From positions 62,001 through 126,000 of the forward strand of contig CACGPP010000001.1 in NCBI GenBank assembly GCA_902574995.1: a stretch of 64,000 nucleotides of DNA. Direction: 5' to 3'. This DNA comes from an uncultured Alphaproteobacteria bacterium (GTDB lineage Bacteria; Pseudomonadota; Alphaproteobacteria; HIMB59). The notes beneath the pieces are model-generated. The model saw only the letters and a program-made list of their open reading frames with translations. It searched no databases and was not told the DNA's origin. Positions 26,276-36,087 of this stretch are shown in pieces. Position numbers and translations under genes: made by a program. Position 1 is the first letter of the stretch. Each line of letters begins with the position of its first letter.

Positions 26276-27733
26276 ATGGAAATTAAAGACTCAAAATTTT
26301 ATAGAGATAAGTGCTACATTAACGGTGAATGGGTTAATGCCGACTCGGGTGAGACAATATCTGTTAACAATCCAGCTAACTTGAAAGAGATTGGCACTGT
26401 CCCTAAGTGCGGAACATCTGAAACTAGAAATGCTATAGAAGCAGCAAATAATGCTTGGCCTGAATGGAAGGCAAAATCTGCACGTCAAAGATCAGAAATA
26501 CTCAGAAAATGGTTTGATTTAATGATTGTAAATAAAGAAGAATTAGCTCAAATCATGACAGTTGAACAAGGAAAACCAATAAATGAGTCGCGAGGAGAAA
26601 TAGGCTATGGAGCCTCTTTTGTAGAATGGTTCTCAGAAGAAGCCAAGAGGGTTTATGGAGACACAATTCCAGATCCCATGACCGATCGAAGAATTGTTGT
26701 TTTGAAGCAACCAGTTGGTGTAGTGGCATCCATTACACCATGGAATTTTCCTAATGCTATGATTACAAGAAAATGTGCACCAGCTTTAGCTGTTGGGTGC
26801 CCAGTTGTAATTAAACCAGCAAGTCAAACTCCTTATTCTGCACTTGCACTAGCTGTTTTGGCTGAGGAGGCAGGCTTCCCAAAAGGTACTTTAAATGTAA
26901 TTACAGGAAAGGCCTCTGAAATCGGAGAGGAATTAGCCACAAATCCAATTGTTAGAAAATTATCTTTTACAGGTTCAACAGAAATTGGAAAAATACTTTT
27001 ACAGAAATGCTCTGGAACTGTAAAGAAAGTCTCAATGGAACTTGGTGGTCACGCACCCTTCATTGTATTTAATGATGCAAATATTGATGATGCAGTTGCC
27101 GGTGCAATCCAAAGCAAATTTAGAAATACAGGACAAACTTGTGTTTGTGCAAATAGAATTTATGTCCAAGAAAAAGTTCATGATGAGTTCTGTTCAAAAT
27201 TTGTTGATGCTGTTTCTAAAATAAAAGTAGGAGATGGTTTAAATGAGGAAAATGCCTCTGGACCCATGATTGATGAGCACTCTTTAAGTAAAGTAGAGGA
27301 GCATGTCCAAGATGCATTACAATATGGGGCAAAAGTTGCAATTGGTGGATCTAAGCATTCTTTGGGAATGAACTTTTATCAGCCTACAATCCTAACTGAA
27401 GTCGCACCAGAAGCGAAAATTACAACTGAAGAAACATTTGGACCAGTGGCTCCAATTTACAAATTTAAAGATGAAAAAGAAGTAATTAAACTTGCAAATA
27501 ACTCACCATATGGACTTGCATCCTATTTTTATTCCAGAGATATCGGAAGAATATGGAGAGTTGCTGAGGCACTTGAATACGGTATGGTTGGAGTCAATAC
27601 TGGATTAACTTCAAAAGCAGAGGCACCATTTGGAGGAATAAAAGAGTCTGGTCTTGGCAGAGAAGGCTCAAAGTATGGAATTGATGATTTTATTGAAATA
27701 AAATACATCAATATGTGCGGCCTAGACAAATAA
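26276..27733 (+). CDS. NAD(P)-dependent aldehyde dehydrogenase, succinate-semialdehyde type
   Basis: An ALDH-superfamily enzyme of 485 residues closest in look to GabD. Motifs: VASITPWNFPNAMITRK, KPASQTPYSALAL, SFTGSTEIGKIL, ELGGHAPFIVF with the catalytic Glu and GQTCVCANR with the catalytic Cys, and PFGGIKESGLGREGSKYG at the C terminus. It oxidises an aldehyde to the acid. In a standard inositol pathway the CoA-dependent IolA/MmsA handles malonate semialdehyde; this protein is of the non-CoA type, so it may use succinate semialdehyde or another product of the operon's TPP enzyme. Confidence 0.88.
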   Translation: MEIKDSKFYRDKCYINGEWVNADSGETISVNNPANLKEIGTVPKCGTSETRNAIEAANNAWPEWKAKSARQRSEILRKWFDLMIVNKEELAQIMTVEQGKPINESRGEIGYGASFVEWFSEEAKRVYGDTIPDPMTDRRIVVLKQPVGVVASITPWNFPNAMITRKCAPALAVGCPVVIKPASQTPYSALALAVLAEEAGFPKGTLNVITGKASEIGEELATNPIVRKLSFTGSTEIGKILLQKCSGTVKKVSMELGGHAPFIVFNDANIDDAVAGAIQSKFRNTGQTCVCANRIYVQEKVHDEFCSKFVDAVSKIKVGDGLNEENASGPMIDEHSLSKVEEHVQDALQYGAKVAIGGSKHSLGMNFYQPTILTEVAPEAKITTEETFGPVAPIYKFKDEKEVIKLANNSPYGLASYFYSRDIGRIWRVAEALEYGMVGVNTGLTSKAEAPFGGIKESGLGREGSKYGIDDFIEIKYINMCGLDK

Positions 27734-27742
27734 TTCATATTT

Positions 27743-28900
27743 ATGAACAAAGTCTTTAATGTTGGCTTAATAGGATGTGGTCATATTTCTGAAACATATT
27801 TTAGAGGACATGATTATTTTAATAATTTTCGCATAATTAAATGTGCTGATATTAATCATGAAAATTCTAAAAAATGTGCCGAAACTTATAATATAAACTC
27901 TTGTTCCGTTGATGAAATATTAAATGATAGTGAAGTCGATATTATTTTAAATTTAACTATTCCAAAGGCTCATTACGAGGTAGCAAAAAATTCGCTGGAG
28001 AGCGGTAAACATGTTTATAGTGAGAAACCAATGGCTGTAAATTTTTTAGATGGTGAAAATCTCTTAAAATTATCTAAAAGTAAAAACTTATACATTGGCA
28101 ATGCTCCTGATACTTTTTTAGGTGGTGGAATTCAAAAATCTATTGAATTAATAAACGATAATAAAATTGGAAATGTTCGGCTTGGAAATGCTATTTTTGC
28201 TTATCCAGGAGTTCAATCTTATCATCCCAATCCTGAACCGTGGTTTGCAAATAATGAAGGTGGCCCAGTTATAGATATGGGACCATACTATTTAACAGCT
28301 TTAGTAAATTTACTTGGCCCTGCTAAAAGTGTTCATGGTATTTCTACCAAAGTTTTCGATAAAAGAGTGATAGGCATAGGTCCAAAAAAAGATCAGAAGT
28401 TTGATGTGGAATGTCAAACTAGCTATTTAGTTAATTTAGAATTTCATAATGGGGCTCTAATTCAAATAACTTTATCGTTTGATGTTGTAGCTCACCAACG
28501 TAATCACATAGAACTCTACGGCGATAAAGGTTCTATGATTGTGCCTGATCCAAATATGTTTGGAGGTTCAGTATACACAAGCACTGATGATAGTGGTGTT
28601 TGGCAAGAGCACAAAACTGATGATATGCCCCTTGGTAAAATTAATATTACATCTCATAGCGGTAGGGCTAATGAGTCGCCAACTAATGCGAACTACCGAG
28701 GTGTCGGATTAGCTGAAATGGCATACTGTATTGATAATGAACTTGAACACAGATGTAGCGGAGAATTATCGTTACACGTTTTGGATATTATTCAATCAAC
28801 AATGAAGGCAGCAGACACCAAAACACCCCAAGAGATAAAGACTACTTTTAAGAAGGCAGATTATTTTTCACTAGAGGAAATACAAAAAATTCTTAAGTAA
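27743..28900 (+). CDS. Gfo/Idh/MocA-family oxidoreductase
   Basis: A 385-residue NAD(P)-dependent sugar or inositol dehydrogenase. The Rossmann motif is GLIGCGHISETYFRG, the catalytic Lys is in YSEKPMAVNF, and GGPVIDMGPYYLTALVNLLG carries the conserved Asp of the active site. It is distinct from IolG at 12524: longer, and lacking the IolG-specific SGGQFRDMTIHDFD block. It lies 10 bases after the ALDH gene and before iolC. A second inositol isomer (scyllo, chiro) or a glycoside-derived sugar may be its substrate; this is inference from context. Confidence 0.87.
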   Translation: MNKVFNVGLIGCGHISETYFRGHDYFNNFRIIKCADINHENSKKCAETYNINSCSVDEILNDSEVDIILNLTIPKAHYEVAKNSLESGKHVYSEKPMAVNFLDGENLLKLSKSKNLYIGNAPDTFLGGGIQKSIELINDNKIGNVRLGNAIFAYPGVQSYHPNPEPWFANNEGGPVIDMGPYYLTALVNLLGPAKSVHGISTKVFDKRVIGIGPKKDQKFDVECQTSYLVNLEFHNGALIQITLSFDVVAHQRNHIELYGDKGSMIVPDPNMFGGSVYTSTDDSGVWQEHKTDDMPLGKINITSHSGRANESPTNANYRGVGLAEMAYCIDNELEHRCSGELSLHVLDIIQSTMKAADTKTPQEIKTTFKKADYFSLEEIQKILK

Positions 28901-28934
28901 TTACAATAATTCCTCTAGACTTAATTTTCATTAA

Positions 28935-29897
28935 ATGAAATTTGATAATACAAAAAAAATTCTTGTAATAGGGAGAGCAGGATTAGATATTTATCCAGAG
29001 CCACCCGGTACAAAAATCTCCGATGTAAATAACTTTTCTTCTCATTTAGGGGGCTCGGCTGCAAATACTTGTGTTGCTCTATCGAATTTGGGTGTCAGCA
29101 CTGATTTACTTACTTGTATATCTGACGATGCAATCGGAGAATACATAATTAACAAACTTAATGAATTCAAAGTTGGTGTAGAACACTGCAGAAAAGTCAA
29201 TAAATCATTTCAAACACAAATAGCTGTTGTTGAAACTATTTTAAACAATAACCAATCTATTCTTTACAGAAGTAATCCTTGTGATCTGCAACTTAATAAG
29301 GAGGATATTAATAAAATTAATTTCAATAATTACTCTGCTGTATTCATCTCTGGAACTGCACTTTCTGGAGAACCTTCAAGGAATGCTGTTTTTGTTGCCT
29401 CAAAACTAACTTCAGATCTCAAGATACCATTAATAATCGATCTTGATTATCGGCCTTACAACTGGGAGTCTGATACAATCAAATCTGATGTTTACAAGGA
29501 AATTATGAATGAAATGGATATTATCATTGGAAACGATTTAGAATTTAATGTGGCTGATAATTCCACAAATGGACTTGAATTAGCAAAAGTGTATATTAAA
29601 AAAAAACCATCAGTGATTATCTATAAAATGGGCGAAGAGGGATCCAAAGTATTTACTAAAGAAAATGAGAGTCAATACGGGACATTTAATGTCGAAGCTA
29701 TTAAACCTACCGGTGCAGGCGACGCATTCAATGGAGGTTTTATAAGTTCCCTATACAATGGCCTTAGCTTAGAGGATGCAGTAATTCGGGGTTCCGCAAA
29801 TGCTGCAATAGTTGTAACAAGAGTAGGATGTTCCTCAGCGATGCCCAATAATCAGGAATTAGAAAAATTTATTAACCAAAATCAAAAGGAGTTATAG
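28935..29897 (+). CDS. iolC: 5-dehydro-2-deoxygluconokinase-like PfkB kinase
   Basis: A PfkB/ribokinase-family kinase of 320 residues. The N-terminal signature is HLGGSAANTCVALSNLG and the C-terminal signature with the catalytic Asp is KPTGAGDAFNGGF. RAGLDIYPEP and DLDYRPYNW are common in IolC. It would phosphorylate 2-deoxy-5-keto-gluconate, made by IolB, whose gene follows without a gap. The order kinase, iolB, class II aldolase supports IolC over a fructokinase or KDG kinase. Confidence 0.85.
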   Translation: MKFDNTKKILVIGRAGLDIYPEPPGTKISDVNNFSSHLGGSAANTCVALSNLGVSTDLLTCISDDAIGEYIINKLNEFKVGVEHCRKVNKSFQTQIAVVETILNNNQSILYRSNPCDLQLNKEDINKINFNNYSAVFISGTALSGEPSRNAVFVASKLTSDLKIPLIIDLDYRPYNWESDTIKSDVYKEIMNEMDIIIGNDLEFNVADNSTNGLELAKVYIKKKPSVIIYKMGEEGSKVFTKENESQYGTFNVEAIKPTGAGDAFNGGFISSLYNGLSLEDAVIRGSANAAIVVTRVGCSSAMPNNQELEKFINQNQKEL

Positions 29898-30740
29898 ATG
29901 CACATCCCTTATTCAGATAATAAAAATCAAGCTTTATTTGGAGAAACAAATAAAACAGTACCTTTAGTTTATTTTAATATTATCAATTTAAAAAAAGGTG
30001 AGTCCTATGAATACCAACTATCAAAACATGAAAGTAGCGTAGTTCCAGCAACAGGTATCGTCGAGATTACCGTGGAGGATAATAAGTTAGGACAGATTGG
30101 AAAAAGAACAACTGATGTATGGGATGGTGAACCTGAGGGTAGTTATATTCCTACAAATTCAAAATGTAAAATTACTTGTTTATCTGACTCCTCTGAGTGT
30201 TTCATAGCTGGTGGAATTTATGAAAAAAAATTGGAGCCATTTCTTGTTTTAAAAGAAGAACTAGATGTTGTTCAATACGGCTCAGACGATACTAAAACTC
30301 ACAGAAAAATTAAACATATCTTAGGTGCGAAACATCATGATCAAGTTGGTCGATTATTAGTAAATGAATTATATACTGTTGGCGCTGGAGGGTGGTCAGG
30401 CTTCCCTCCTCACAAACACGACACAGATGATGTCCCTCAAGAAACTCGTCATGATGAAGTTTATAATTATCGATTTAAACCAGGACATGGTTTTGGTGTT
30501 CAAATTATGCAATCAGAAGATGAAAAAGAGGGTCACGGTTATCAACTTTTTAATGGCTCTACTATTGCAATTAATAAAGGATATCATCCATGTGTGGTTG
30601 CACCAGGATATGAGATGTATTATTTTACAATCCTAGTAGGTCTTTCTCAAAGATCACTTATTCAATCTTTCCAAAAAACTCATGCTTACCAATTAGAAAC
30701 AATCCCAGGTATTAAGGATATGATAGCAAAATATAAATGA
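29898..30740 (+). CDS. iolB: 5-deoxy-glucuronate isomerase (IolB)
   Basis: A 280-residue bicupin of the IolB family, which converts 5-deoxy-glucuronate to 2-deoxy-5-keto-gluconate. The second cupin has the metal site in GGWSGFPPHKHDTDD and ETRHDEVYNYRF (two His, one Glu, then a His later in the fold), and the end MYYFTILVGLSQRSL is typical. It overlaps the aldolase gene by 4 bases (ATGA). IolB is specific to inositol breakdown, so this gene is the firmest evidence that the operon serves an inositol-type substrate. Confidence 0.93.
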   Translation: MHIPYSDNKNQALFGETNKTVPLVYFNIINLKKGESYEYQLSKHESSVVPATGIVEITVEDNKLGQIGKRTTDVWDGEPEGSYIPTNSKCKITCLSDSSECFIAGGIYEKKLEPFLVLKEELDVVQYGSDDTKTHRKIKHILGAKHHDQVGRLLVNELYTVGAGGWSGFPPHKHDTDDVPQETRHDEVYNYRFKPGHGFGVQIMQSEDEKEGHGYQLFNGSTIAINKGYHPCVVAPGYEMYYFTILVGLSQRSLIQSFQKTHAYQLETIPGIKDMIAKYK

Positions 30741-31567
30741 CGATAGCTAGCCTCTCAGAAGTTTTACAAGAAGCAAAAAAAAATAATTATGCCGTTGCAG
30801 GATTAGTAGTATTAGGTTGGGAAGATGCAAGATGTTATGCAGAAACAGCCGAAGAGCTCAAGGTACCTGTCATTCTTCAAGCAGGACCAGGTTGTAGAGC
30901 AAATACACCTCTACCAGTTTTAGGTAAAATGTTTAGATACTTGGCTGAGCAATCATCTAGTCCAATAGTTTGTCATTTAGATCATGGCTATACGAAAGAA
31001 GAGTGTTTACAGGCAATTGACAACGGATTCACATCTGTAATGTTTGATGGATCCAAGCTTTCACTTAATGAAAACGTTGATAAAACAAGTGAAATCGTTG
31101 AATTAGCTCATAAACAAAATATTTCCGTAGAGGGAGAAATTGGATTTGTTGGTTACAATGATGGTGCTAAGTCACAAAGCACAGATCCAGAAGAAGCGAA
31201 GACATTTGCTGAATTAACCAAATGTGATGCAATGGCCATCAGTGCAGGAAACGTACACTTACAGACAAACAAATCCTCTTCGATTGATGTGCAAGTCATA
31301 AAGAAGATAGAAACCTTAACCGAAGTACCATTGGTGCTTCACGGAAGTAGCGGTATCGACGATACACTTAAAAGAACGATAGCAAATACAACGAATGTTT
31401 GTAAGTTTAATATCGGCACTGAACTCAGAAAAACTTTCGGCGATACTTTAAGAGAGGAAATTGCAAAAGATCCAAATATTTATGACCGTATTAAATTAAT
31501 CAATTCAACTATTCCAAGATTAAAAGAAGTAACAAAAAAAGTTTTAGAGAATATTTCAAAAATTTAA
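30737..31567 (+). CDS. iolJ: Class II aldolase, IolJ/GatY/Fba type
   Basis: A zinc-dependent class II aldolase of 276 residues. CHLDHGYTKEECLQAIDNG carries the first Zn His, VEGEIGFVGYND is the conserved Glu/Gly loop, AISAGNVHL and VLHGSSGIDD hold the other Zn His residues, and the C-terminal KFNIGTELR binds phosphate. After iolC and iolB it should split 2-deoxy-5-keto-gluconate 6-phosphate into dihydroxyacetone phosphate and malonate semialdehyde. On sequence alone it could be a fructose- or tagatose-bisphosphate aldolase; the gene order decides for IolJ. Confidence 0.85.
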   Translation: MTIASLSEVLQEAKKNNYAVAGLVVLGWEDARCYAETAEELKVPVILQAGPGCRANTPLPVLGKMFRYLAEQSSSPIVCHLDHGYTKEECLQAIDNGFTSVMFDGSKLSLNENVDKTSEIVELAHKQNISVEGEIGFVGYNDGAKSQSTDPEEAKTFAELTKCDAMAISAGNVHLQTNKSSSIDVQVIKKIETLTEVPLVLHGSSGIDDTLKRTIANTTNVCKFNIGTELRKTFGDTLREEIAKDPNIYDRIKLINSTIPRLKEVTKKVLENISKI

Positions 31568-31573
31568 TCGTTA

Positions 31574-32527
31574 ATGATTAAATCACACACTATTGAAAAT
31601 AAGTTTTTAAGAGTTAAGACTCTCAATATTGGTGCAACATTATTTGAAGTTTTTTATAAAAAGAAAAAAATCAATTTAATTCTAAATTTAGGAAATATCT
31701 CATCGTATAAAAATAATAAAAATTACTTAGGCGCAACATGTGGCAGATATGCAAATAGAATAAAAAAAGCTCAATTTCAGATAAAAGGAGTAAAATACAA
31801 ACTAAATAAAAACGAGGGAAAAAATATATTACATGGCGGTAAAAAAGGGTTTGACTCAAAAATTTGGCAAGTTAAATGCTTCTCCAAATCTCATATTAGC
31901 TATTATTGTATATCACCAGATAATGATCAGGGTTTCCCAGGAGAATTATATTCCAGTTGTGATTACTCAATTGCAAATTCGACTCTCAAAATCAATATAA
32001 GTGCACAAACATCAAAAACTACTCATGTTAATTTGGTAAATCACGCCTATTGGAATTTAGATAAAATTAAAAAAGATATTTTTGATCACCACGTCCAAAT
32101 TAATTCAAATCAGTACTTAGAAAATGACTCTGAAAATATACCAACTGGTAGGATAGTGAATGTAAAAGGAACACGTTTTGATTTTAAAAAATCAACTAGG
32201 ATACGCGATAAATTTACTAATAAATTCAAGGGATTTGATGAAAATTTCATCATAAAAAAAAATTCTAAGTTTGCAGCTAAAATACAATCACCAAAAAGTA
32301 ATATATCCCTAAAAATTTTTTCAAATCAACCTGGTGTTCAATTCTATACTGGTCAGCATTTAAAATATTCCAGTAATCGTATTAAAATTAAAAAATATCA
32401 AGGTATGTGTTTTGAAACTCAGGGTTTTCCAAACGCGCCCAATAATCGAAAATTTCCTTCAACACAATTAAACCCATCACAAATTTATAAACATCATATG
32501 AAGTTTGAAATTGGAGAAATTAAATAA
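31574..32527 (+). CDS. galM: Aldose 1-epimerase (mutarotase)
   Basis: A 317-residue galactose-mutarotase-like protein. GRYANRIKKAQF, NILHGGKKGFDSKIW and VNHAYWNLD (catalytic His) are followed by the C-terminal FETQGFPNAPN with the catalytic Glu. It interconverts the alpha and beta anomers of a sugar. As the last gene of the operon it suggests that a pyranose or an inositol glycoside is handled as well as free inositol. It is unusually rich in Lys and Asn. It ends directly against the convergent DUF4340 gene (stops at 32527 and 32528). Confidence 0.88.
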   Translation: MIKSHTIENKFLRVKTLNIGATLFEVFYKKKKINLILNLGNISSYKNNKNYLGATCGRYANRIKKAQFQIKGVKYKLNKNEGKNILHGGKKGFDSKIWQVKCFSKSHISYYCISPDNDQGFPGELYSSCDYSIANSTLKINISAQTSKTTHVNLVNHAYWNLDKIKKDIFDHHVQINSNQYLENDSENIPTGRIVNVKGTRFDFKKSTRIRDKFTNKFKGFDENFIIKKNSKFAAKIQSPKSNISLKIFSNQPGVQFYTGQHLKYSSNRIKIKKYQGMCFETQGFPNAPNNRKFPSTQLNPSQIYKHHMKFEIGEIK

Positions 32528-33532
32528 TTATTCAGTTTTTTCTCTTAATTTTATATTCAATGTATCAAAAAATATTTGAGGAACACTAAAAGCAAAATTA
32601 TTTAAAAAAGCAACCGAACTAACTTGTATTTGATTTCCATCTAGCAATGGATCTATAAACTTTGATATTTGAACTTTATCATCGACATAATTCCAATCAA
32701 AAGTAGCGTGAACACCTTTACCCTCAATATCGTATAGATTTACAAAAATTATAGTTCCATTATTGAGTGTAAACCTAGCTTTTAAATCTGGAGAGTTAGG
32801 TAATTCTGAGTTAAGTATAAATCCATTATGTTGAAGATCAGTTAATATATTTTGAGCATCAATAATTTTATCATTATCAATTTCATTAAATTGAGAGGTC
32901 AAATTTGTATGTTTCAGCTCTCCCTCTTTCATACTTAAGCTAATCATATTTTGGTTATAAATTTGAATTGACTCAATTTGAGATTTACCAATATTTATTA
33001 AATCGGTGGGTACCCAATAGAAATCAGATACATCGGCGGTTAAGTTTGTTGAAACCAAATAAGATTGATTAGACTCAGGGTCCTTTATGTAAGATCCTGG
33101 GATATTGTAATTATAAATACCAATATCTAGTGAATACAATACTTCATCATCTTCAGATTTTAATATTAATTGCATTTTATTTTCATCATCTAGACCCAAT
33201 TTGTATAAAAGATCTTCACGATTAGTTTTAGCATCTAAAATATTTGCTTCACGAAGTTGAATAAAAAACCTACTTAAAAGCTCAGTATTTGCGGGAAAAT
33301 TATTTGAGCTTGAAATAAGCCATTGATTATCAATGATTTCAATAACCGATCTTCCATTTTGATTAGAAAATTCAATGTATGCTATTTCTGGTAAAACTTC
33401 ATCAAAACTAGGAAATAATACTTCAGACGATGATTTGTTAGAGATATTTTTGCCATCAAAATACATACCAAGAGCAATAATTAAAAATCCAAAAGATATT
33501 AAAACCAATATTTTTAAATTTTTAATATACAT
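32528..33532 (-). CDS. DUF4340 membrane-anchored protein
   Basis: A 334-residue protein with one N-terminal membrane segment (ILVLISFGFLIIALGMYF) and a long extracytoplasmic part. The beta-rich repeats with INGRSVIEIIDNQWLI-like and MQLILKSEDDEVLYSLDIG-like strands are those of DUF4340 proteins, which are nearly always encoded with a Gld-type ABC exporter, as here. Its ATG directly follows the stop of the GldG-like gene. It is thought to be an accessory component; its biochemical role is unknown. Confidence 0.8.
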   Translation of the reverse strand: MYIKNLKILVLISFGFLIIALGMYFDGKNISNKSSSEVLFPSFDEVLPEIAYIEFSNQNGRSVIEIIDNQWLISSSNNFPANTELLSRFFIQLREANILDAKTNREDLLYKLGLDDENKMQLILKSEDDEVLYSLDIGIYNYNIPGSYIKDPESNQSYLVSTNLTADVSDFYWVPTDLINIGKSQIESIQIYNQNMISLSMKEGELKHTNLTSQFNEIDNDKIIDAQNILTDLQHNGFILNSELPNSPDLKARFTLNNGTIIFVNLYDIEGKGVHATFDWNYVDDKVQISKFIDPLLDGNQIQVSSVAFLNNFAFSVPQIFFDTLNIKLREKTE

Positions 33533-35368
33533 TTATCTGCTTTTTCTTTTTCTGATACCGAGTTGTCTTGGAATAAAAAACATTAGTAGAATTAAAAGAA
33601 CAGGGATTAAAAAAGTATTTAATATGTTTATTTGATTTGCTAATCGATCTATATCTTTGCTTAAATTCCTTCTAACATCTCTTAGTTGTTTACGAGTATT
33701 TTCTACTTGCAATTGAAAATTTGCTAATTCCATTAATTGTTTGTCAGATAAATTGACACTTTCTACATCTCTACCACCTGATAAATTTTGAATCTGATTT
33801 AATGTGTTATCAAGTTGAGCTTGTAATTGCTGTTCCTGTCCTAGGTACATTTGCTCTGCTTCTGCTTGAAGTTTTTGAACTACAACAAACGGTCTAAATG
33901 GAGCCTCTTTGTTTCTCAGATCAATAAATTCATCATAACCAGTCATTGAGTCAAATACATTTGTAACTAAACTTCCATTATCAGATGTTGCCTCTATTAC
34001 ATTGGTATCTAAAAACTTTTGAATTCTTGCCCAAAAGGCATTTCTTATAAAATCAGCGTCGCTGAAAACTACCACACTTATATTTTTTGAGGATGTTTCT
34101 AAATGATTATCATTTTTAAATTCAAAATCATTAAAGTTACTTTTTGCGATACCACTTAATTTTACTCCAAAGTCATAGCTAATACCTGTTGGCTGAAAAT
34201 TATTAATGAGCTTAATTGGATCATGTACCTCTTTCATAGGTAGATCCATTGTTACATCACTAGATGACATAATAGGTGTGTATGAAATTTCACTTTCATC
34301 ATTCAATGGGGAAAGACCACCTGGAGACACAAGTCTAATTAAAGATAAACCGTCTCCTATTTCTTCAGCTTGATTGATGAACTGTCCTCTGACTTCAGGC
34401 CAATTCAATTTCAACATAGTTTGCAAAGATGTATTTTCAGTTATGTTTTGTTGTGTCTGCAGTCTTGTTGCTTGAGCGCCATCTAAAATAACATTGCTAT
34501 TATAGTTAATATTGAGGGTTTTTAAGACATTTTCTAAATTTGATGATTTATTCGAATGGTCATTTTTCTCAAAAAACGGATCAACAAATATAACTGATTT
34601 TCCCCCATTCAAGATGAATTGTTCAACTGCATATTCAGTTTTGTCACTAATATCAGAGGGGTGATATACTATTAATAAGTCTATACCTTCAAAACTCTCT
34701 GCGTCTGTATCTAAAAACTCAAAATCATAAAAATAACTAAGCTCCTCAAGTATTGTGTATTCTCCTTGTCCAAGTTGATTATTTGGCATCATTGGTGGTG
34801 TAGTGTCCACCCATGATAAAAAACCAATCATTGGTTTTTTTGATCTATTAAGTTTGTATACAATATCAGTTAATTGTTTTTCTAATGTGCCAGCTTTTGA
34901 GGGATCAAAAAAGGGAACAGTTTCTATATCATCTGTTGTATTTGAAGCAATTAATCCAAAATATACTTTGGACCCCTCTTGATCTATAGGAAAACCTTGC
35001 ACACCATATCTATTTACATAATCTTCATCATCTGAATAAGGCTCTGGTTCAACAAAGTTTAATTCAATTTTACCTGAAGCTAGATCTGAATATCTGTTCA
35101 ATAGACCTTGAACTTGATTAGCGTAATTTTGAATAATTGGAATATTTTTAGACAAGTCTCTGCTATACACAAAAGTAATTTTTAATGGCTCTTCTATTTC
35201 GTCTATAACTCTCTTAGTACCACTTGAAAGAGTAAAAGTTTTGGTAGAGGTAAAGTCAACTCCTAAATTAAAATTGATTTTTTGGATTATAAAATTAAAG
35301 GACAAAAATAAAATAACAGTGCTTAATATAGATACTATAAGATAGTTTTTTTGTAAAAATTTATTCAT
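33533..35368 (-). CDS. GldG-like ABC transporter accessory protein
   Basis: A 611-residue membrane protein of the ABC_transp_aux/GldG family. It has an N-terminal membrane segment, a large extracytoplasmic region beginning DFTSTKTFTLSSGTKRVIDE, a DLLIVYHPSDISD Rossmann-like core, a long coiled coil near residues 520-590 rich in Gln, and a C-terminal membrane segment before a basic tail. I start it at ATG 35368, where it forms TAATG with the permease stop, and not at an ATG 42 bases further upstream. The four-gene set 36788 to 32528 (ATPase, ABC-2 permease, GldG, DUF4340) is a recurring exporter unit of unknown cargo. Confidence 0.85.
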   Translation of the reverse strand: MNKFLQKNYLIVSILSTVILFLSFNFIIQKINFNLGVDFTSTKTFTLSSGTKRVIDEIEEPLKITFVYSRDLSKNIPIIQNYANQVQGLLNRYSDLASGKIELNFVEPEPYSDDEDYVNRYGVQGFPIDQEGSKVYFGLIASNTTDDIETVPFFDPSKAGTLEKQLTDIVYKLNRSKKPMIGFLSWVDTTPPMMPNNQLGQGEYTILEELSYFYDFEFLDTDAESFEGIDLLIVYHPSDISDKTEYAVEQFILNGGKSVIFVDPFFEKNDHSNKSSNLENVLKTLNINYNSNVILDGAQATRLQTQQNITENTSLQTMLKLNWPEVRGQFINQAEEIGDGLSLIRLVSPGGLSPLNDESEISYTPIMSSSDVTMDLPMKEVHDPIKLINNFQPTGISYDFGVKLSGIAKSNFNDFEFKNDNHLETSSKNISVVVFSDADFIRNAFWARIQKFLDTNVIEATSDNGSLVTNVFDSMTGYDEFIDLRNKEAPFRPFVVVQKLQAEAEQMYLGQEQQLQAQLDNTLNQIQNLSGGRDVESVNLSDKQLMELANFQLQVENTRKQLRDVRRNLSKDIDRLANQINILNTFLIPVLLILLMFFIPRQLGIRKRKSR

Positions 35369-36087
35369 TAGTCTCGATTTAAAAATTTTATAATTGTTAA
35401 ATAATTCCAAAGAGCAATAAAGGATAAAAAGAAAAACAATCCTTTAATTGAGAAGAAACCCGTTTGGATACTTGAGAAGTGAGTCAAAAAGCTAAAACTA
35501 GAAATGAGTTCTACTATTTCAATAGGTAAAATCCCAGTTATAAAATTAATCATAAGAGGAAACCCACTTATGGTAAAAAGAAATGAGACTAAAATAGATA
35601 AAATAAAGGCAATTATTTGATTGCTAGTTAACGAAGAAAAGAAAATTCCAAGAGAGACATAAGCACCTGCCATGATAATAACACCAAGATATTGGCCAAT
35701 AATTACAAGGTTATCAGGATTTCCAAGATAATTTACTGTAATCCAAATAGGAAACGTCAAAACAACTGAGAATACAACAAAAGCCCAAGTTGCAAAAAAT
35801 TTACTCAACACTATCTTCCACAAAGGAATTGGCAAAGTCATTAATAATTCAATAGTACCAAGTCTTTTTTCCTCGGACCAACTTTTCATAGTAACTGCAG
35901 AGACAAAGAAAATAAAAACCCATGGAATAAAACTAAAAAAAACCGTTAAGTCTGCAACTCCTGAGGAGAAAAACGATCCAAAATAAAATGTCAAGGACAT
36001 AGAGGTCAAAATAAATATTGCTGTAAAAATATAGGCGACAGGTGTAATAAAATATAATTTAAGTTCTCTTTTAATTAGCGCCAACAT
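35368..36087 (-). CDS. ABC-2 type permease, GldF-like
   Basis: A 239-residue integral membrane protein with six predicted segments. The N terminus MLALIKRELKLYFITPVAYIF and the loop MKSWSEEKRLGTIELLMTLPI are hallmarks of the GldF/NosY branch of ABC-2 exporters. Its start overlaps the ATPase stop (TAATG at 36089-36085) and its stop overlaps the GldG-like start. The membrane part would form the translocation path for an unknown substrate. Confidence 0.88.
   Translation of the reverse strand: MLALIKRELKLYFITPVAYIFTAIFILTSMSLTFYFGSFFSSGVADLTVFFSFIPWVFIFFVSAVTMKSWSEEKRLGTIELLMTLPIPLWKIVLSKFFATWAFVVFSVVLTFPIWITVNYLGNPDNLVIIGQYLGVIIMAGAYVSLGIFFSSLTSNQIIAFILSILVSFLFTISGFPLMINFITGILPIEIVELISSFSFLTHFSSIQTGFFSIKGLFFFLSFIALWNYLTIIKFLNRD

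Noticed and set aside
35369..35410. A start at 35410 for the GldG-like protein, overlapping the permease by 43 bases.
   Set aside because: ATG 35368 forms TAATG with the permease stop, the junction type used by its neighbours, and still includes the full N-terminal membrane segment.
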